Shown: piece after piece, positions 11,701-21,801 of the stretch | Numbering within the stretch: position 1 is the stretch's first letter | Layout of the letters: each line of letters opens with the position of its first letter | Source of the DNA: Crotalaria pallida | Lineage: Eukaryota > Streptophyta > Magnoliopsida > Fabales > Fabaceae | DNA length: 64,000 nt | Direction of reading: 5' to 3' | Assembly (NCBI GenBank): GCA_037953625.1 | Contig: CM075650.1 | Location: forward strand, 6,078,501-6,142,500 | Made by a program: the position numbers and the translations under genes | The notes under the pieces: model-generated | Seen by the model: only the letters and a program-made list of their open reading frames with translations | What the model was told of the DNA's origin: nothing | Database searches by the model: none

Positions 11701-14263
11701 ACTTACTTTATTTATTTCAAAAACCGAATTAAGTCAAGGAAAAATACGAACAAGGGTTAAATCAAAAACCTTTTACAAACATTTCAATCATTTTCAAACA
11801 CACATATTGAACATGTTAAATCATTCATAATTCATGCATCAATTTCACACTCATCATGCATGCTTACAAAACGAGAATCAAACACAAATCCCTATTTTCT
11901 ATGCATGGCCGAATCCTATCACACATAAGGCAAGGTTAACACTCGTGATTACTATTGCTTAATCAAAACATGCACATATGGAAAAATAACTTTTAAACAC
12001 ATTATCCTACTTTAAACATCATATCTTAAATTAGATTCATGTTAGCATCTTTCAAATCAATTAGCTTTATTCCCTAAATTAACATGCAAATCAAAATCAA
12101 TTTATTTCTTTTATTTCTCAACCAAACCGAATTGGACCTAGAAAAATGGTTCAAACTCATGATCACATACCAATTCAATCTTATTCACTCAAACCTAACT
12201 CAAACAATAATCACTCAAGAAAATAAAAATAGCTTGAGTAAAACTTGTTCCTAAAACCGAATGGAACACAAAAATCACTTTCAAGTTTTTTATCCAAAAA
12301 TTTAGATTTTCATATGCTTGAAATCCATAGATTTATCAATGAAACACACATGCAAAACAAAATAACAAACTTTAGTACTTATAAAGACAAAACCGTGAGC
12401 TTCACATAAAATTTCATCAAACTTTAATTTTATAAATCCATCAAGAGTCATATAAAAATCTTTCACCTAAAAAAAATCTCATGCATGTGCTTTAAAGTTT
12501 TAAATCACATAAATTCCATCATGCATGCAATTATAATAAGGATTAAACGTGATTTCCTTCTTTTCTTAGGTTTGGCCGAATGACAACATACACAAAGGTA
12601 AGATCTTGGGTTCTATTTCCACATGCAAGGCTTTAAAACACATTTTCTTATCAAACATCAACGAAATCATCATTACACACACAAAATCTTGTTGAAAATC
12701 CTTTTGGTACCAAAAATCATTTTTAAAACTTATTATCATAATTTTCTCCTTGAAATCGTGACATGCATCAAAGAAAACCAAAACTTAAAACATCATGCAA
12801 AACTCAAACTTCATGTTTCTGCAAAGATCTACCATAAATCAAGACATGCAAGAGAAGATCAAAGTAAAAACATAAGCTTAAACACAAACTTCAAACAAAA
12901 CCGTGAAGAAGAAAACTTATAAGTTGAAGATCAAGCTTTCAAGCACAAATATTCAAGATCAATACATAAAAATGACATGCAAGGTATTTAAACTTCAAGA
13001 TCATGAGAAAATAAGTACATGCATCACAAAAATTAAATTTAGACAAAGTCCATCACCAAGTCCTTTACAAAACTCAGATTATTACATTGAAACTTTCTTA
13101 AACAAAAATTCTAGTCTTCAAGCTTCACATCTCCTCTCTTAGGGTTGCTTCGGCCTCCTCTCTCTTAGGTTTAAGGGTTGGTTCTCTTCTTAATCTTTGA
13201 AGAAGGGTGTGTTTGAAGGAATAAATCAAAGGTATTTGGGTTGGAAGGTTTGGGTTTCCACTCTTCTTTTCTCTTCTCCTCTCTCGGCCACTCTCTCTTT
13301 CCTAAGGGTCTCAAGAGTTTGTGTTACTCTTGGACCAAAGTGTTTGTGTTGGTGTGAAAAAGGAAATGAATGGAGGAGATAAGAAATGAATCAACTAGCC
13401 TAGCACACCCACACACACGGTTTTATGGGCAATACAAGGGATGGAAATTTCCTCTCTTGTCCTCGGTCCAAGGTGCAAGCCTAAGGGCAAATGGGTCCAA
13501 CCAAAAAGTTGCATGGGAGGGATCTTATCAAAAGGGAGACAAGGTGGAGAGAAAGTCATTCCTAGGCATCATTACTCACCACCCTAATTTCCTATTTATT
13601 TTCTATTTATTTTCTACTTTCTTAATGGCTAAGATCATGCATCCTAGTTTGGTCCTCTCATCCTCTCTCACGGCCGAACCACATGCACACATATGCACAT
13701 ATAATTTCTTTTCATGTTATCATAACAACACATGACATTAAATCATGGAATGATGCACACATACTTAAACATGCATATAACATTTTGACACCTCATGTTT
13801 TCTACTCAAACACACGACACATACACACATACATCATAAATACATTCACATTCACACAATTCATGCATTTCAAATTTATCATTCAATTTTATTTCTTAAG
13901 ATAAGAAAGCACACATTCATATTTAAAAAAAAAATATTCCAAAGATGCAACTTTAAAGAAAATCAATTCACTTTATCAATTTAATTTCAAAATAAGCTTA
14001 TCTTTGAAATAAAATCTTACTTTCACACAAATCAAAGACTTTTAAAGAAACCATTTATTAAAAACCTCAAATCATATAAAAAGAAAATTCGTTTCTTTAA
14101 AAATCTCGAATAACAAAATTATAACTTGATTTTCATGAAATCGAACTCGAATAAAAATCATTTGCTAAAACATTCAGCTGAAAATCTTTCTTAAATTATC
14201 AAAAATTCTTTTTAAATAAAACCTCATTGATCTATTTGAGTCCAGAAGATACGGGATGTTACA
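8795..14263 (-). mobile_element. Family D 5' LTR (5.47 kb)
   Basis: The ends are TGTAACATCCCG (minus strand, at 14263) and CGGGGTGTTACA (at 8795), giving the usual TG..CA termini in a longer inverted end. The sequence parallels the solo LTR at 47938-53804 over most of its length, but the stretch at about 9180-9530 differs strongly from its counterpart at 53200-53480. It is inserted in the gag of the Tat-like element at 14264. Its outer target duplication cannot be checked because the partner LTR is truncated. Small frames at 9292-9516 and 9957-10163 (minus) are not shared with the solo LTR and are not called as genes. Confidence 0.85.
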
Positions 14264-14867
14264 GTGTTGTTAACGTTTGTGGTGTTAACGGAGGTGGTGG
14301 TGGGGGAGGAGGTGGAGGTGGTGGAAGTTCATTTGGGGTTGGAGCTTGCACGACGACTCGTTCAGCCAAACGCTGCATGGTAAGCTGCTGAAGATCTGCT
14401 ATAGCTTGGCCTTGCTGCTCTATGATCCTTATTTGTTGTCTCATCATAGCCAAGACCTCTGCATCACGAGAGCATGAAGATTGACGTGAGTGAGAACGAT
14501 GTGTAGTACTGACGGAGTGGGCACGTTCACCGAGTTGGCGGTGCTGTTCTGTGTTGGTTTCCCCAAGTTGGGAGCGTAGCTGCACGCGCCGACCTCCTTC
14601 CTGGTGCTGAGTTGTATCGGAGGTATCTCCAGTGTGGATGGTGTAAGGTCCACTGTGAGTGTGGGTGAACTCTGGGGGTGGTGTGGGGGGTGGAGGTGGC
14701 GATGGAGGCGGTGGTGGTGGTGGGGGAGGAGGTGGAGGTGGTGGAGGGGGTGGTTGTGGGGACCTTGCTGCCCTATTGGCTTCAAGGTGAAGGCGCAGGT
14801 CCTCTGCTGTTGGCACCCTCCTTGGACGTCCCCTCCTCCTCCTCTGAACTGGTGGTATATCTGACAT
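14264..14867 (-). pseudogene. gag: Tat-like gag N-terminus with polyproline tracts
   Basis: The frame starts at 14867 with MSDIPPVQRRRRGRPRRVP and stays open until the family D insertion at 14263. The order is: an AT-hook-like RRGRPRR near residue 12; an EDLRLHLEANRAAR segment; a tract of 17 prolines, interrupted and followed by more; a Thr/His/Ser-rich part; a Gln-rich coiled-coil-like stretch (MMRQQIRIIEQQGQAIADLQ, about residues 141-160); and a second polyproline tract before the break. It lies 34 bases from the primer site, so it is the beginning of gag. The capsid core, zinc finger and pol are absent. Confidence 0.65.
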
Positions 14868-14901
14868 GGTAGATTCTTTGGGTGGGGATGAAGTTTTTCT
14901 C

Positions 14902-14919
14902 TCCCCACAAACGGCACCA
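14902..14919 (-). promoter_or_regulatory. Primer binding site of Tat-like element 1
   Basis: The minus strand reads TGGTGCCGTTTGTGGGGA one base after the LTR. It differs from the 3035-3052 site by two transitions. Confidence 0.75.
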
Positions 14920-14920
14920 A

Positions 14921-15428
14921 TGTCATGTCCAAGACTGAGAGGACCTTAAGGTTAGGGAAGAAGCCCTCAAGGTAGCCTCTGTCTAGGGTTTATCTGTGAT
15001 GTTTGTGGGTGTCCTCAGGTGGCAAGGTAGGAAGCCAAGAAGTAACCCTAATCACTGGTGTGTGAAGGTGACAATTAGGGTTAGAGGACATACCTGAGCC
15101 CCATGTAGTACGGAGCTACTTATAGGGGGGAGCTGGTTGCCCTAATAGGCTTGCTTGAGGCCCAAGTAGGGCAGCCTGTAATGAGCTATGAGTGGATGAG
15201 CTGTCCTTGTGGATAAGGTACGTACGTCACCCTGTCCTTGGTATCAGAATCTCTGCGTGGTGTCGGACAAGGAAGTCGGACCTTGGTAGGAGCATAAGGT
15301 CGGCCCGTGTCTGGTGTCTGTTCGGCCGTTGAGCTTTGAGCTCGGCCAAGCACACAGAGGGCTTCCTAAAGGGTCATTAGGCCCTGCGTGAGGGTTTCGA
15401 GGAGCTCGGCTAAACCGAGTCCACCACA
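14921..15428 (-). mobile_element. 5' LTR of Tat-like element 1 (508 bp)
   Basis: On the plus strand the LTR runs TGTCATGTCC .. GTCCACCACA, ending exactly where sequence shared with copy B (42794 onward) resumes. That fixes the insertion edge. The minus strand has CTATAAGTAG (about 15118-15127) as a TATA-like box. The other LTR lies beyond the nested family D and Tat-like insertions, outside the window. Confidence 0.75.
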
Positions 15429-16648
15429 GTAGTAATTTCCTATAATAAATTTCTTCTTTCCATTATTCTCGACTATGTACTTCAAATTAAGAGAGTCACA
15501 AATAGATCATTAGACAAAGTACTAATTATGGTGTGTCAGCATACATAGTTGGCGCAAGTCCATGTCTCGAGTGCTTTTGGGTCAATAGGAGATATGGTTG
15601 GTCATCTGTAAGCGTCGGAGCAACACCATGTATGTCTAGCACAGAGAATATGCGTTCTCGCCAATGCTTAAAATTCATGCCATCAAACATTTCAATTTTT
15701 GATATGTTTAGAAATGGTTTTGCATATGTAACTGAAGAAGGAACAAAATGGTGTATAGTAGTAGTGGTGGTTTGAATATTGGTTTCGATTTCAAATATAC
15801 CATTGTTTGTAGCGGTGGTGACAATGTGATTTAGTGCGGAATTCTTAAGATTGTTAGAAAAATATGAGAAAATACACCTAAAAAATATACAAAAATAATA
15901 AATGATATGAGGCATGTCAAAGACATTGTTCATAAAAATTTATTCCCTCCACCACCACGACGATTCCCAGGATTTAGCATATCCTTCTGATAAATATATC
16001 AAGAAAACAGAACTAACAATCAAACTCTATTATATATTTTTGAGTTCATTCCTTGCAACCAGAAAATTTCTCGATCAATGAGACTCCCACATCATCAAAA
16101 GTTGAGAAAATAAAAGTCAATAAGTCATGTTTTGTATCCTGAAAAATTTTCATATTTAAACAAAAAAAAATACTAATGTATGTAGAGATTAATGGGTGTG
16201 CACTCATGGTGTAAAAAACCTTTACATGCACCATCTATTTTCTCATGTATCAATGCAATATTTTGTACTAAAATGGTAGACTATTTCAATCCTAAATACT
16301 ATTAATAAAATTTTTTAAAAAAAAACTAATGTACAAGTGCTTACACTATTTCGTTCAATTCTGAATATTATTAAAAATAAAAAAAAATCTAACGCACCAG
16401 TGCAATGTTTTGTAAATATATATTTCAATCCTATGTAAGGTAATATATAACATATAATAAATTAGCCATCGAATACAGGATTTGATTGAACTGAACACAA
16501 ATGACCCATTTTGTGTTGAAAAGTCAAAGACTTTAATTTTCTCGTGGAATACCTTATCAATACACATTATAATTCCTAATACAATACAAACGTAGAACCA
16601 CAATTTTAAGCTATTAATAACAAAATCTTAATATAAATGTTTCCTTAA
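15429..16648. repeat. Duplicated segment, copy A part 1
   Basis: This aligns base for base with 42794-43996, with scattered substitutions and small indels (about 2% by eye). It contains the copia gag fragment at 15526-15933 and an AT-rich part (16250-16430) with three diverged repeats of a block like CAATCCTAAATACTATTAA followed by an A-run and CTAATGTACCAGTG. Nothing else in it looks coding. Confidence 0.9.
15526..15933 (-). pseudogene. Ty1/copia gag N-terminal fragment, copy A
   Basis: The minus strand encodes KIEMFDGMNFKHWRERIFSV, the [FD]G-NF-W motif at the start of copia gag (UBN2/DUF4219 type). The following frame decays into TLTDDQPYLL and stops. The Tat-like LTR at 15428 cuts off what would follow; the longer remnant is in copy B at 42050-43274. 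It is a relic without a usable start or polymerase. Confidence 0.7.
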
Positions 16649-17444
16649 CGTCCATATATGATAGTAGATTTAGCAACATCAATCTTCTTGTAAAGGTAAC
16701 AATTAAAATAATTGAGGAACTTTTTTATCTTTGTTAACCTATGCCATTATGAGCAATGATGGTTAAAGACAAAAATAATGAGGTGTTTTTTGTGGAATTC
16801 CATGTCCATTAGTATTTTATATTTTAAATACATTATTTTTAAAAACTAACTATATATTGAATTCCCTTATTGCATGGGTGAACATTTCACACTAAAATAA
16901 ATTGAAGAAAAATTACTAAAATGAGAAAACAAGAGAACCAAAAAAACAAGAATAAAAATATTTTAATGATATCAAGTCAATGAATTGGGGGAAGAGACGA
17001 TGTATATTTATAGCTACAATGTAATTCCTTGCACATGAGACAACCTTCTTGTTTGGCAACTTTTTAATTATATAGTTGAGGATAAAGTTTTTTATAATTC
17101 TCGCGAGGGGGCTCCACCTTTGATTGCAGCCAAGCAACAACTGCAGGCAAATACATTATACAGATACACCATTAACAAATTAAAATTATTATAATAAATA
17201 ATATGTTAACTTAATTTGCAACCAAGTGCGTCATCCACAGAAAAAAGCAACCAACATAGTTACCTAAAATATAAATGGCCACCAAATAAAGTAAACTTTT
17301 GCTCGCAAAAGGTTTACATGATCTCCAACCATTTTAAACTTCTAGGACTCATTTCATCATGATTTTATTTGGAGGAGTAATATGAATAGCTAATATATCT
17401 TTAGATGATCAGATTGAAGTTTTACTCTTACAAAATATTATATA
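16649..17444. other. AT-rich sequence present only in copy A
   Basis: Unclassified sequence between the part shared with copy B and the Tekay 5' LTR. I see no ORF with family features, no terminal repeats and no RNA gene. In copy B it is replaced by the family C LTR, so it was probably lost there. Confidence 0.5.
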
Positions 17445-17552
17445 TATAAGGATATTGCAGTTTGGTCCCTGAATGAGGACTTAAAGGTAATATTAAAAAG
17501 GTTCTTGGAGGGAAAGATTTAAAAATATTAATTTTTAAATTTTGTACTAATC

Positions 17553-17583
17553 TAACCGGTTAGTAATGCCCTGTAACCGGTTA
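17553..17583. promoter_or_regulatory. Paired TAACCGGTTA palindromes
   Basis: TAACCGGTTA at 17553-17562 and 17574-17583, 21 bp start to start, about 130 bp upstream of the TATA box. Further pairs with the same 21 bp spacing are at 18644/18665 (first site mutated to TAACCGATTA) and 19010/19031, with different spacer sequences. Confidence 0.6.
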
Positions 17584-17713
17584 GACGATGAACCCAGAAA
17601 CTGGGTTAGTGGAATTTGATGAGTAATCACTTGATTAATCCCGAATTTGCCACGATTACAGCTTGAATCAAGTGGAAAACCACGCGTCGCCCTGCATGCA
17701 AGCCCAATTCGTC

Positions 17714-17720
17714 TATAAAT
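17714..17720 (+). promoter_or_regulatory. TATA box of Tekay 5' LTR
   Basis: TATAAAT in the context GTCTATAAATTGTGG. It is followed by a leader that reaches the GTAAGT donor at 18000. The 3' LTR has the same box at 25781. Confidence 0.6.
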
Positions 17721-18643
17721 TGTGGAAATTCTGAGGATTTAGGGTTGATTTCTGGTTTTAGTGTTGAAGGTGGCTCAGTTAGGGTTTCGTTTTCGTTCTG
17801 GGAAATTCATCTTGGTCCTTGAGTGTTAGAGAGCAAAACACACATTTCTGAAAAGCTTGAATCAAGGGCTTTTCAGTGGTATACACCTTGTGAGCTGAGG
17901 GTTCGTGTGGAAGGAGGAATCAATCTTGGAAGCTTAAAGTTGAAGTCTGGGTTCTATGTTTTCCTTGTTCTGGAAGCTGAATTCCAGATCTGATTTTGGG
18001 TAAGTACAACCACCATTAAGCCTCAAATCTTTTTTGTCTCTTAGTGCATGTTACCTATTTTGAATCCTAATTGTTTTCCCCAATTTCTTTGGCCATTTGC
18101 TATGTCAAAACCTCTGGTCTTTGGACCCTGTTGATGGAATTCGTGACTAAAAACAGAACTGTGGGTTTGTGAGGAATCTGTGGAGTTGTCTTCAAATTCA
18201 GTGTTGATTATCATCAAACTCAGTCTTAAGGTATGGGAGAAGTCTACCTTATACTAGATTTAGACTAAAAATCAAGTGATTTAGGATTTGAGTTAACAAA
18301 ACTCAAAAGGGCATTATGTGCAATATGGCACAAAAGCTTGGAGGCCAAATTCTTGCTCAATATGGTGTTGAGCAACTTTATGTTGATGCATGCAAAGGAA
18401 ATTGATGCTGAATTCTGGATTTGAATGCTTATTATAAGTTTTGTTGTATTGAATTGTGTTTATGTTAATTTTTATGCAATTTGATGCAAAAAGCTTAATG
18501 CATGCAACTTGGAAATGTTTCTGTGATGAAACATGTTTGTTTAAGGTATATGAACCCCGTTAAATGATGAAATATGGTTAGATTTGAGAATTAAAGAAAA
18601 TGATGTGTTAAAACTCTTATTTTAAAGGTCTGACTGCATAATC

Positions 18644-19040
18644 TAACCGATTACTCAATATTTGTAACCGGTTAGACACTGCAAAATTTCAAAGAAAAAT
18701 CAGTTTATAACACAGTCCTGAAGTTCATTAAGTTTGCTCAAATCTATACTTACATTTCACTGGAAACAATCTGAAATTACTGACTTGCTTCAGATTTATT
18801 GGTAAGGGTTAGTACCTTAACTTAATGAGATAATTTTCAAGAGGAAATTATACTCTTTTGGAAACAAAATGTGATTTAGACTTTGAATGATTAAAACTGT
18901 GAGTTTTGAGGCATAAAACAATGTTTAATTTGTTTATAGATTGGGTAGAGAATTCCAGAAAAAGGGTTTTTCTGAATTGAAATGGTAAAACAGTTCAGGT
19001 CTGTAATTCTAACCGGTTAGCCTGAAACTGTAACCGGTTA
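18644..19040. promoter_or_regulatory. Intronic TAACCGGTTA pairs
   Basis: Two pairs of the 10-bp palindrome, at 18644/18665 and 19010/19031, each 21 bp apart start to start. They lie inside the predicted intron. Confidence 0.5.
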
Positions 19041-19291
19041 GTACCTGAATCTGAAAAATAAAAAGTTAAGTTTTGAAATACCATTGATTTTGTTGTACCC
19101 AATCTATGTTTAAGGGCATGTTTTGTGATAATTCAAAAGGAGAATTTTATGCCAAATATTATGCCTCGAATAAATCATTCAAAAGGGAAATTGGAATATT
19201 TCTGAATCACATTAATTAATGTAAAGATAAAACCAACCCTAATATTTGTGCATCCATATAGACTGGAAGCCTGGTTGGTAGGAACGTTTAT

Positions 19292-19511
19292 CATATTCTG
19301 GGAATATGAGGAGGGTACTCCGGGAGTACCAAATGATAACCTACTTGATGACACATTATAGATATGTGGCCAGTGTCCGGGACCTGGTTTTTGTGCGTTC
19401 TGGGAACGTATGCGTTCTGGGAACGTGGTGCACACTCCGGGAGTGATGCTTATTATCCAAGTATGGTTCGGCATTATGTTCTGGGAACAAATGTCGGTGT
19501 TCCGGGAACAC
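19292..19511. repeat. Array of seven symmetric sites centred on TCYGGGA
   Basis: Inverted-repeat sites at 19292-19308 (CATATTCTGGGAATATG), 19314-19330 (GGTACTCCGGGAGTACC), 19396-19408, 19413-19425, 19433-19445 (CACTCCGGGAGTG), 19477-19489 and 19497-19511 (GTGTTCCGGGAACAC). The centre is shared but the outer arms differ and remain mutually complementary in each site. The 3' LTR repeats the array around 27359-27570 with one unit fewer and one centre altered. Confidence 0.75.
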
Positions 19512-19734
19512 AAGGATGTATTGGATGGACGTCCAAGATGGACTTTTAGAGGCCTCAGTTGTGGATAGAAAATCATACATCATGCCACTTGCATTATAAG
19601 AGTTATAATGTTGAAAACTGGTGTGCTCATATGTATTTGCATTTTGATCTGTCCATGATATACTTGTGATTGTAATTTTAGTCTTTATCAATTATGTATA
19701 TGTGTATACTTACTCCCTGTGCCCTGTTTAGGTG

Positions 19735-20208
19735 ATGGCCAGATACCTAGCTTGCATCGAGATATGCCCTATCCCTAGTGGTATATGGACGTATGAGGAG
19801 CACCGTGCCACTTTTGAGAGGGAGGTTGAGATTACTCTCTACCACCCCAACCCTCTGGTGCGAGTGCGACCTCGTCGATTTAGGATCCCATTAGTCTATA
19901 CTATGCATGTTCCACCCTTTTATACATATAGAGGACCACCCCCGGCTCGACCTATGTGTCGTTTTCATAGTTTTCGATTTAGAGCTGCCACTCGTTCCCA
20001 TCCTTCCTCCCATAGAGTAGTCACTGAGGAGACTCCTTCTCCTGGTCCGACTGACTATGATAGGACTGCTTCTGAAGATCCTAGACCCAGTGGTGGGGTC
20101 TCTACACAGTCGGGCGAGGTCGAGGAGGACCCTGTGGAGGATGAGAGCGAGGAAGAGGTGCATCTTGAGTCAACTATTTCTGCTAGAGGTGGACCCGCTG
20201 GTTCATAG
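19735..20208 (+). CDS. LTR-borne ORF of unknown function (Tekay copy 1)
   Basis: I do not recognise this protein. From ATG 19735 it has about 157 residues, beginning MARYLACIEICPIPSG. The first ~90 residues are rich in Arg, Pro, Tyr and His (RPRRFRIPLVYTMHVPPFYTY). A Ser/Pro-rich linker follows, then an acidic tail with EEDPVEDESEEE. There is no signal peptide or membrane segment. The start lies just after a predicted splice acceptor. A related ORF occurs at the same place in the 3' LTR and in the family C LTR, where differences fall mainly at third codon positions over the first 73 codons. That supports past selection on the protein. It stops six codons' worth earlier than the 3' LTR copy because AAAGG became TAGG. 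It could be a regulator of the element; no function is shown. Confidence 0.6.
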   Translation: MARYLACIEICPIPSGIWTYEEHRATFEREVEITLYHPNPLVRVRPRRFRIPLVYTMHVPPFYTYRGPPPARPMCRFHSFRFRAATRSHPSSHRVVTEETPSPGPTDYDRTASEDPRPSGGVSTQSGEVEEDPVEDESEEEVHLESTISARGGPAGS

Positions 20209-20854
20209 GAGCCTGCATAGCGTAGATGTTTTGGATCCTAGATCCTAGGGATAGAGCTGTGGAGGATCTGAGCAGCTGCTGAGGATACAGACGACTTGCT
20301 CTGAGACTTCTATTTTGGATTTTGTCATATATTGTATATATTTGAGAGGTCTTAGAGTGAGGTTTTATTTTATGCAGCTGGTCTGTATATGTTTCATCAA
20401 AACTTGCTATCTCGACTTTTTATCACTTGCTACTGACTGTACTAATGGGGTTTATATTATGACTTATTTATATATATGATGTTTCTTTACCTCGGCAGTG
20501 CCCCATAAGTATTATTTTACTTCCGCGAACTCTGATTTCTATTTAAAAAGGGATTCGGCGATAAGTTTATGTTTTATATATTCAAATCCAACTCGAGAGG
20601 CAAATGATATGTTTTAATAATAACTACGAACAATATTTTCTATAATTAAGGAAATGCTATCTCGAGAGTCTTTTCGAACTTAAGATAGTGGTGAGCCGAA
20701 TTCAAATAATGGTTTATATTGAAAAGGGTTGATGAACGAGCAAGTACTAATGTTAAAAAGGAAAAATTTTCTAGTCCTAATTTTGATAGCAAGTATTCAA
20801 TTATTTGGAAATATTAATTATTTTCAAGTTAAAAAGAGAGTGTTACACCTTTGG

Positions 20855-20866
20855 TGGTATCAGAGC
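20855..20866 (+). promoter_or_regulatory. Primer binding site, initiator tRNA-Met (Tekay)
   Basis: TGGTATCAGAGC, eight bases after the 5' LTR ends. Confidence 0.95.
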
Positions 20867-21006
20867 ATTGGTCCTGTCCCTCATGGCCCCGAAGATGCAG
20901 CTAAGTATGATATTCAATGTTGATTGAATATATTTTGAGTAAATTAGTAGTATTTATATTTTAAAGACCTTTTTAGTAACCCAAAGCCCATAGTGCAGGT
21001 CTTTCT

Positions 21007-21801
21007 ATGGCAACGAAGAATAATAATATTACTAATGAAATGTTAGAACGAATCACGACCGTGCTGGAAGGCATGCAGCAGCAGCAAAGACAACAACCAT
21101 CTCAGGGGCGAGCTGGTAACCCATATGCTGGCAACATGGCGAATCATGATGCTAAGACTCTGTCAGAGTTCAGAAAGTGCAACCCACCAAGGTTTGAGGG
21201 AGGATATAAACTTGACGAAGCGAACAAGTGGTTGTATGAGATTAACAAGATTTTCCGAACTCTAGAGTGTTCTGATGAACAGAAGGTGACCTATGCAGTT
21301 TACATGCTTCATGGGGAAGCTGAAAACTGGTGGGATCACACGGTCCAATTGCTGAATTTTGAAAGGAGGGCAATCAACTGGGGAGTATTTATGGAGAAGT
21401 TTCTTAATAAATATTTTCCAGAAGATTTGCGAAGAAAGAAGGAAGTGGAATTCATGCAATTGAAGCAGGGGGATATGAGTGTAGGAGAGTATGCTGCCAA
21501 ATTCGAGGAGCTGATGATGTACTCTCCCTATTACTTAAATAACCCCGATGAAAGGAGTAAAGGTGTGAAGTTTGAAGGTGGGTTAAGGCCAGAACTGAAG
21601 TCTATCTTCAGTTATCAAAGGATTCAGAGTTTCCCTGCACTTGTGGATATGTGCAGAATGTATGAAGATGATAAGAAGGCTGAGTTGATTGGAAGTCAAG
21701 TGAAGGGGTTGGATAGAACTATGGACCACAGAGGAAGAAGAAGTTTGATCATCGGAATAATGGTCCATATTATAAGAACAAGGGGAAGGGCAAGGCGGTG
21801 A
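21007..21801 (+). pseudogene. gag: Tekay gag, capsid part, frameshifted near the end
   Basis: Structural polyprotein that forms the particle packaging the element's RNA. The ATG at 21007 lies 140 bases after the primer site and opens MATKNNNITNEMLERITTVL with a Gln-rich stretch. The Retrotrans_gag core spans about residues 75-220, including PPRFEGGYKLDEANKWLYEI, HGEAENWWDHT and the YAAKFEELMMYSPYY helix. At about 21735 the frame slips by one base, so the last ~22 codons are out of frame. The true continuation, with the zinc knuckle, is the overlapping frame at 21798-22331. Confidence 0.9.

Larger units (their letters stand above)
18000..19731 (+). other. Predicted intron in Tekay 5' LTR
   Basis: The donor TTTTGG|GTAAGTAC is a near-perfect consensus. 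The acceptor is TACTCCCTGTGCCCTGTTTAG|GTGATGG. The start codon of the LTR ORF lies three bases into the second exon. The 3' LTR has the same sites (26067-27781). The family C LTR has an equivalent intron with the same AG|GTGATG junction. Splicing is inferred. Confidence 0.55.
17445..20847 (+). mobile_element. Tekay 5' LTR, 5'-truncated
   Basis: The LTR matches 25511-28890 and ends ..GAGAGTGTTACA. The first ~157 bases present in the 3' LTR (from TGTAACACCCCTAATTTTCG) are missing here. It holds a TATA box, a predicted intron, a ~157-codon ORF, TAACCGGTTA pairs and an array of TCYGGGA-centred palindromes. Compared with the 3' LTR it has an extra 17 bp CGTTCTGGGAACG-type unit near 19413. Confidence 0.9.

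Noticed and set aside
14604..14872. Plus-strand frames rich in Trp, Val and Gly opposite the polyproline gag
   Set aside because: These are shadows of the triplet-repeat composition of the minus-strand gag.
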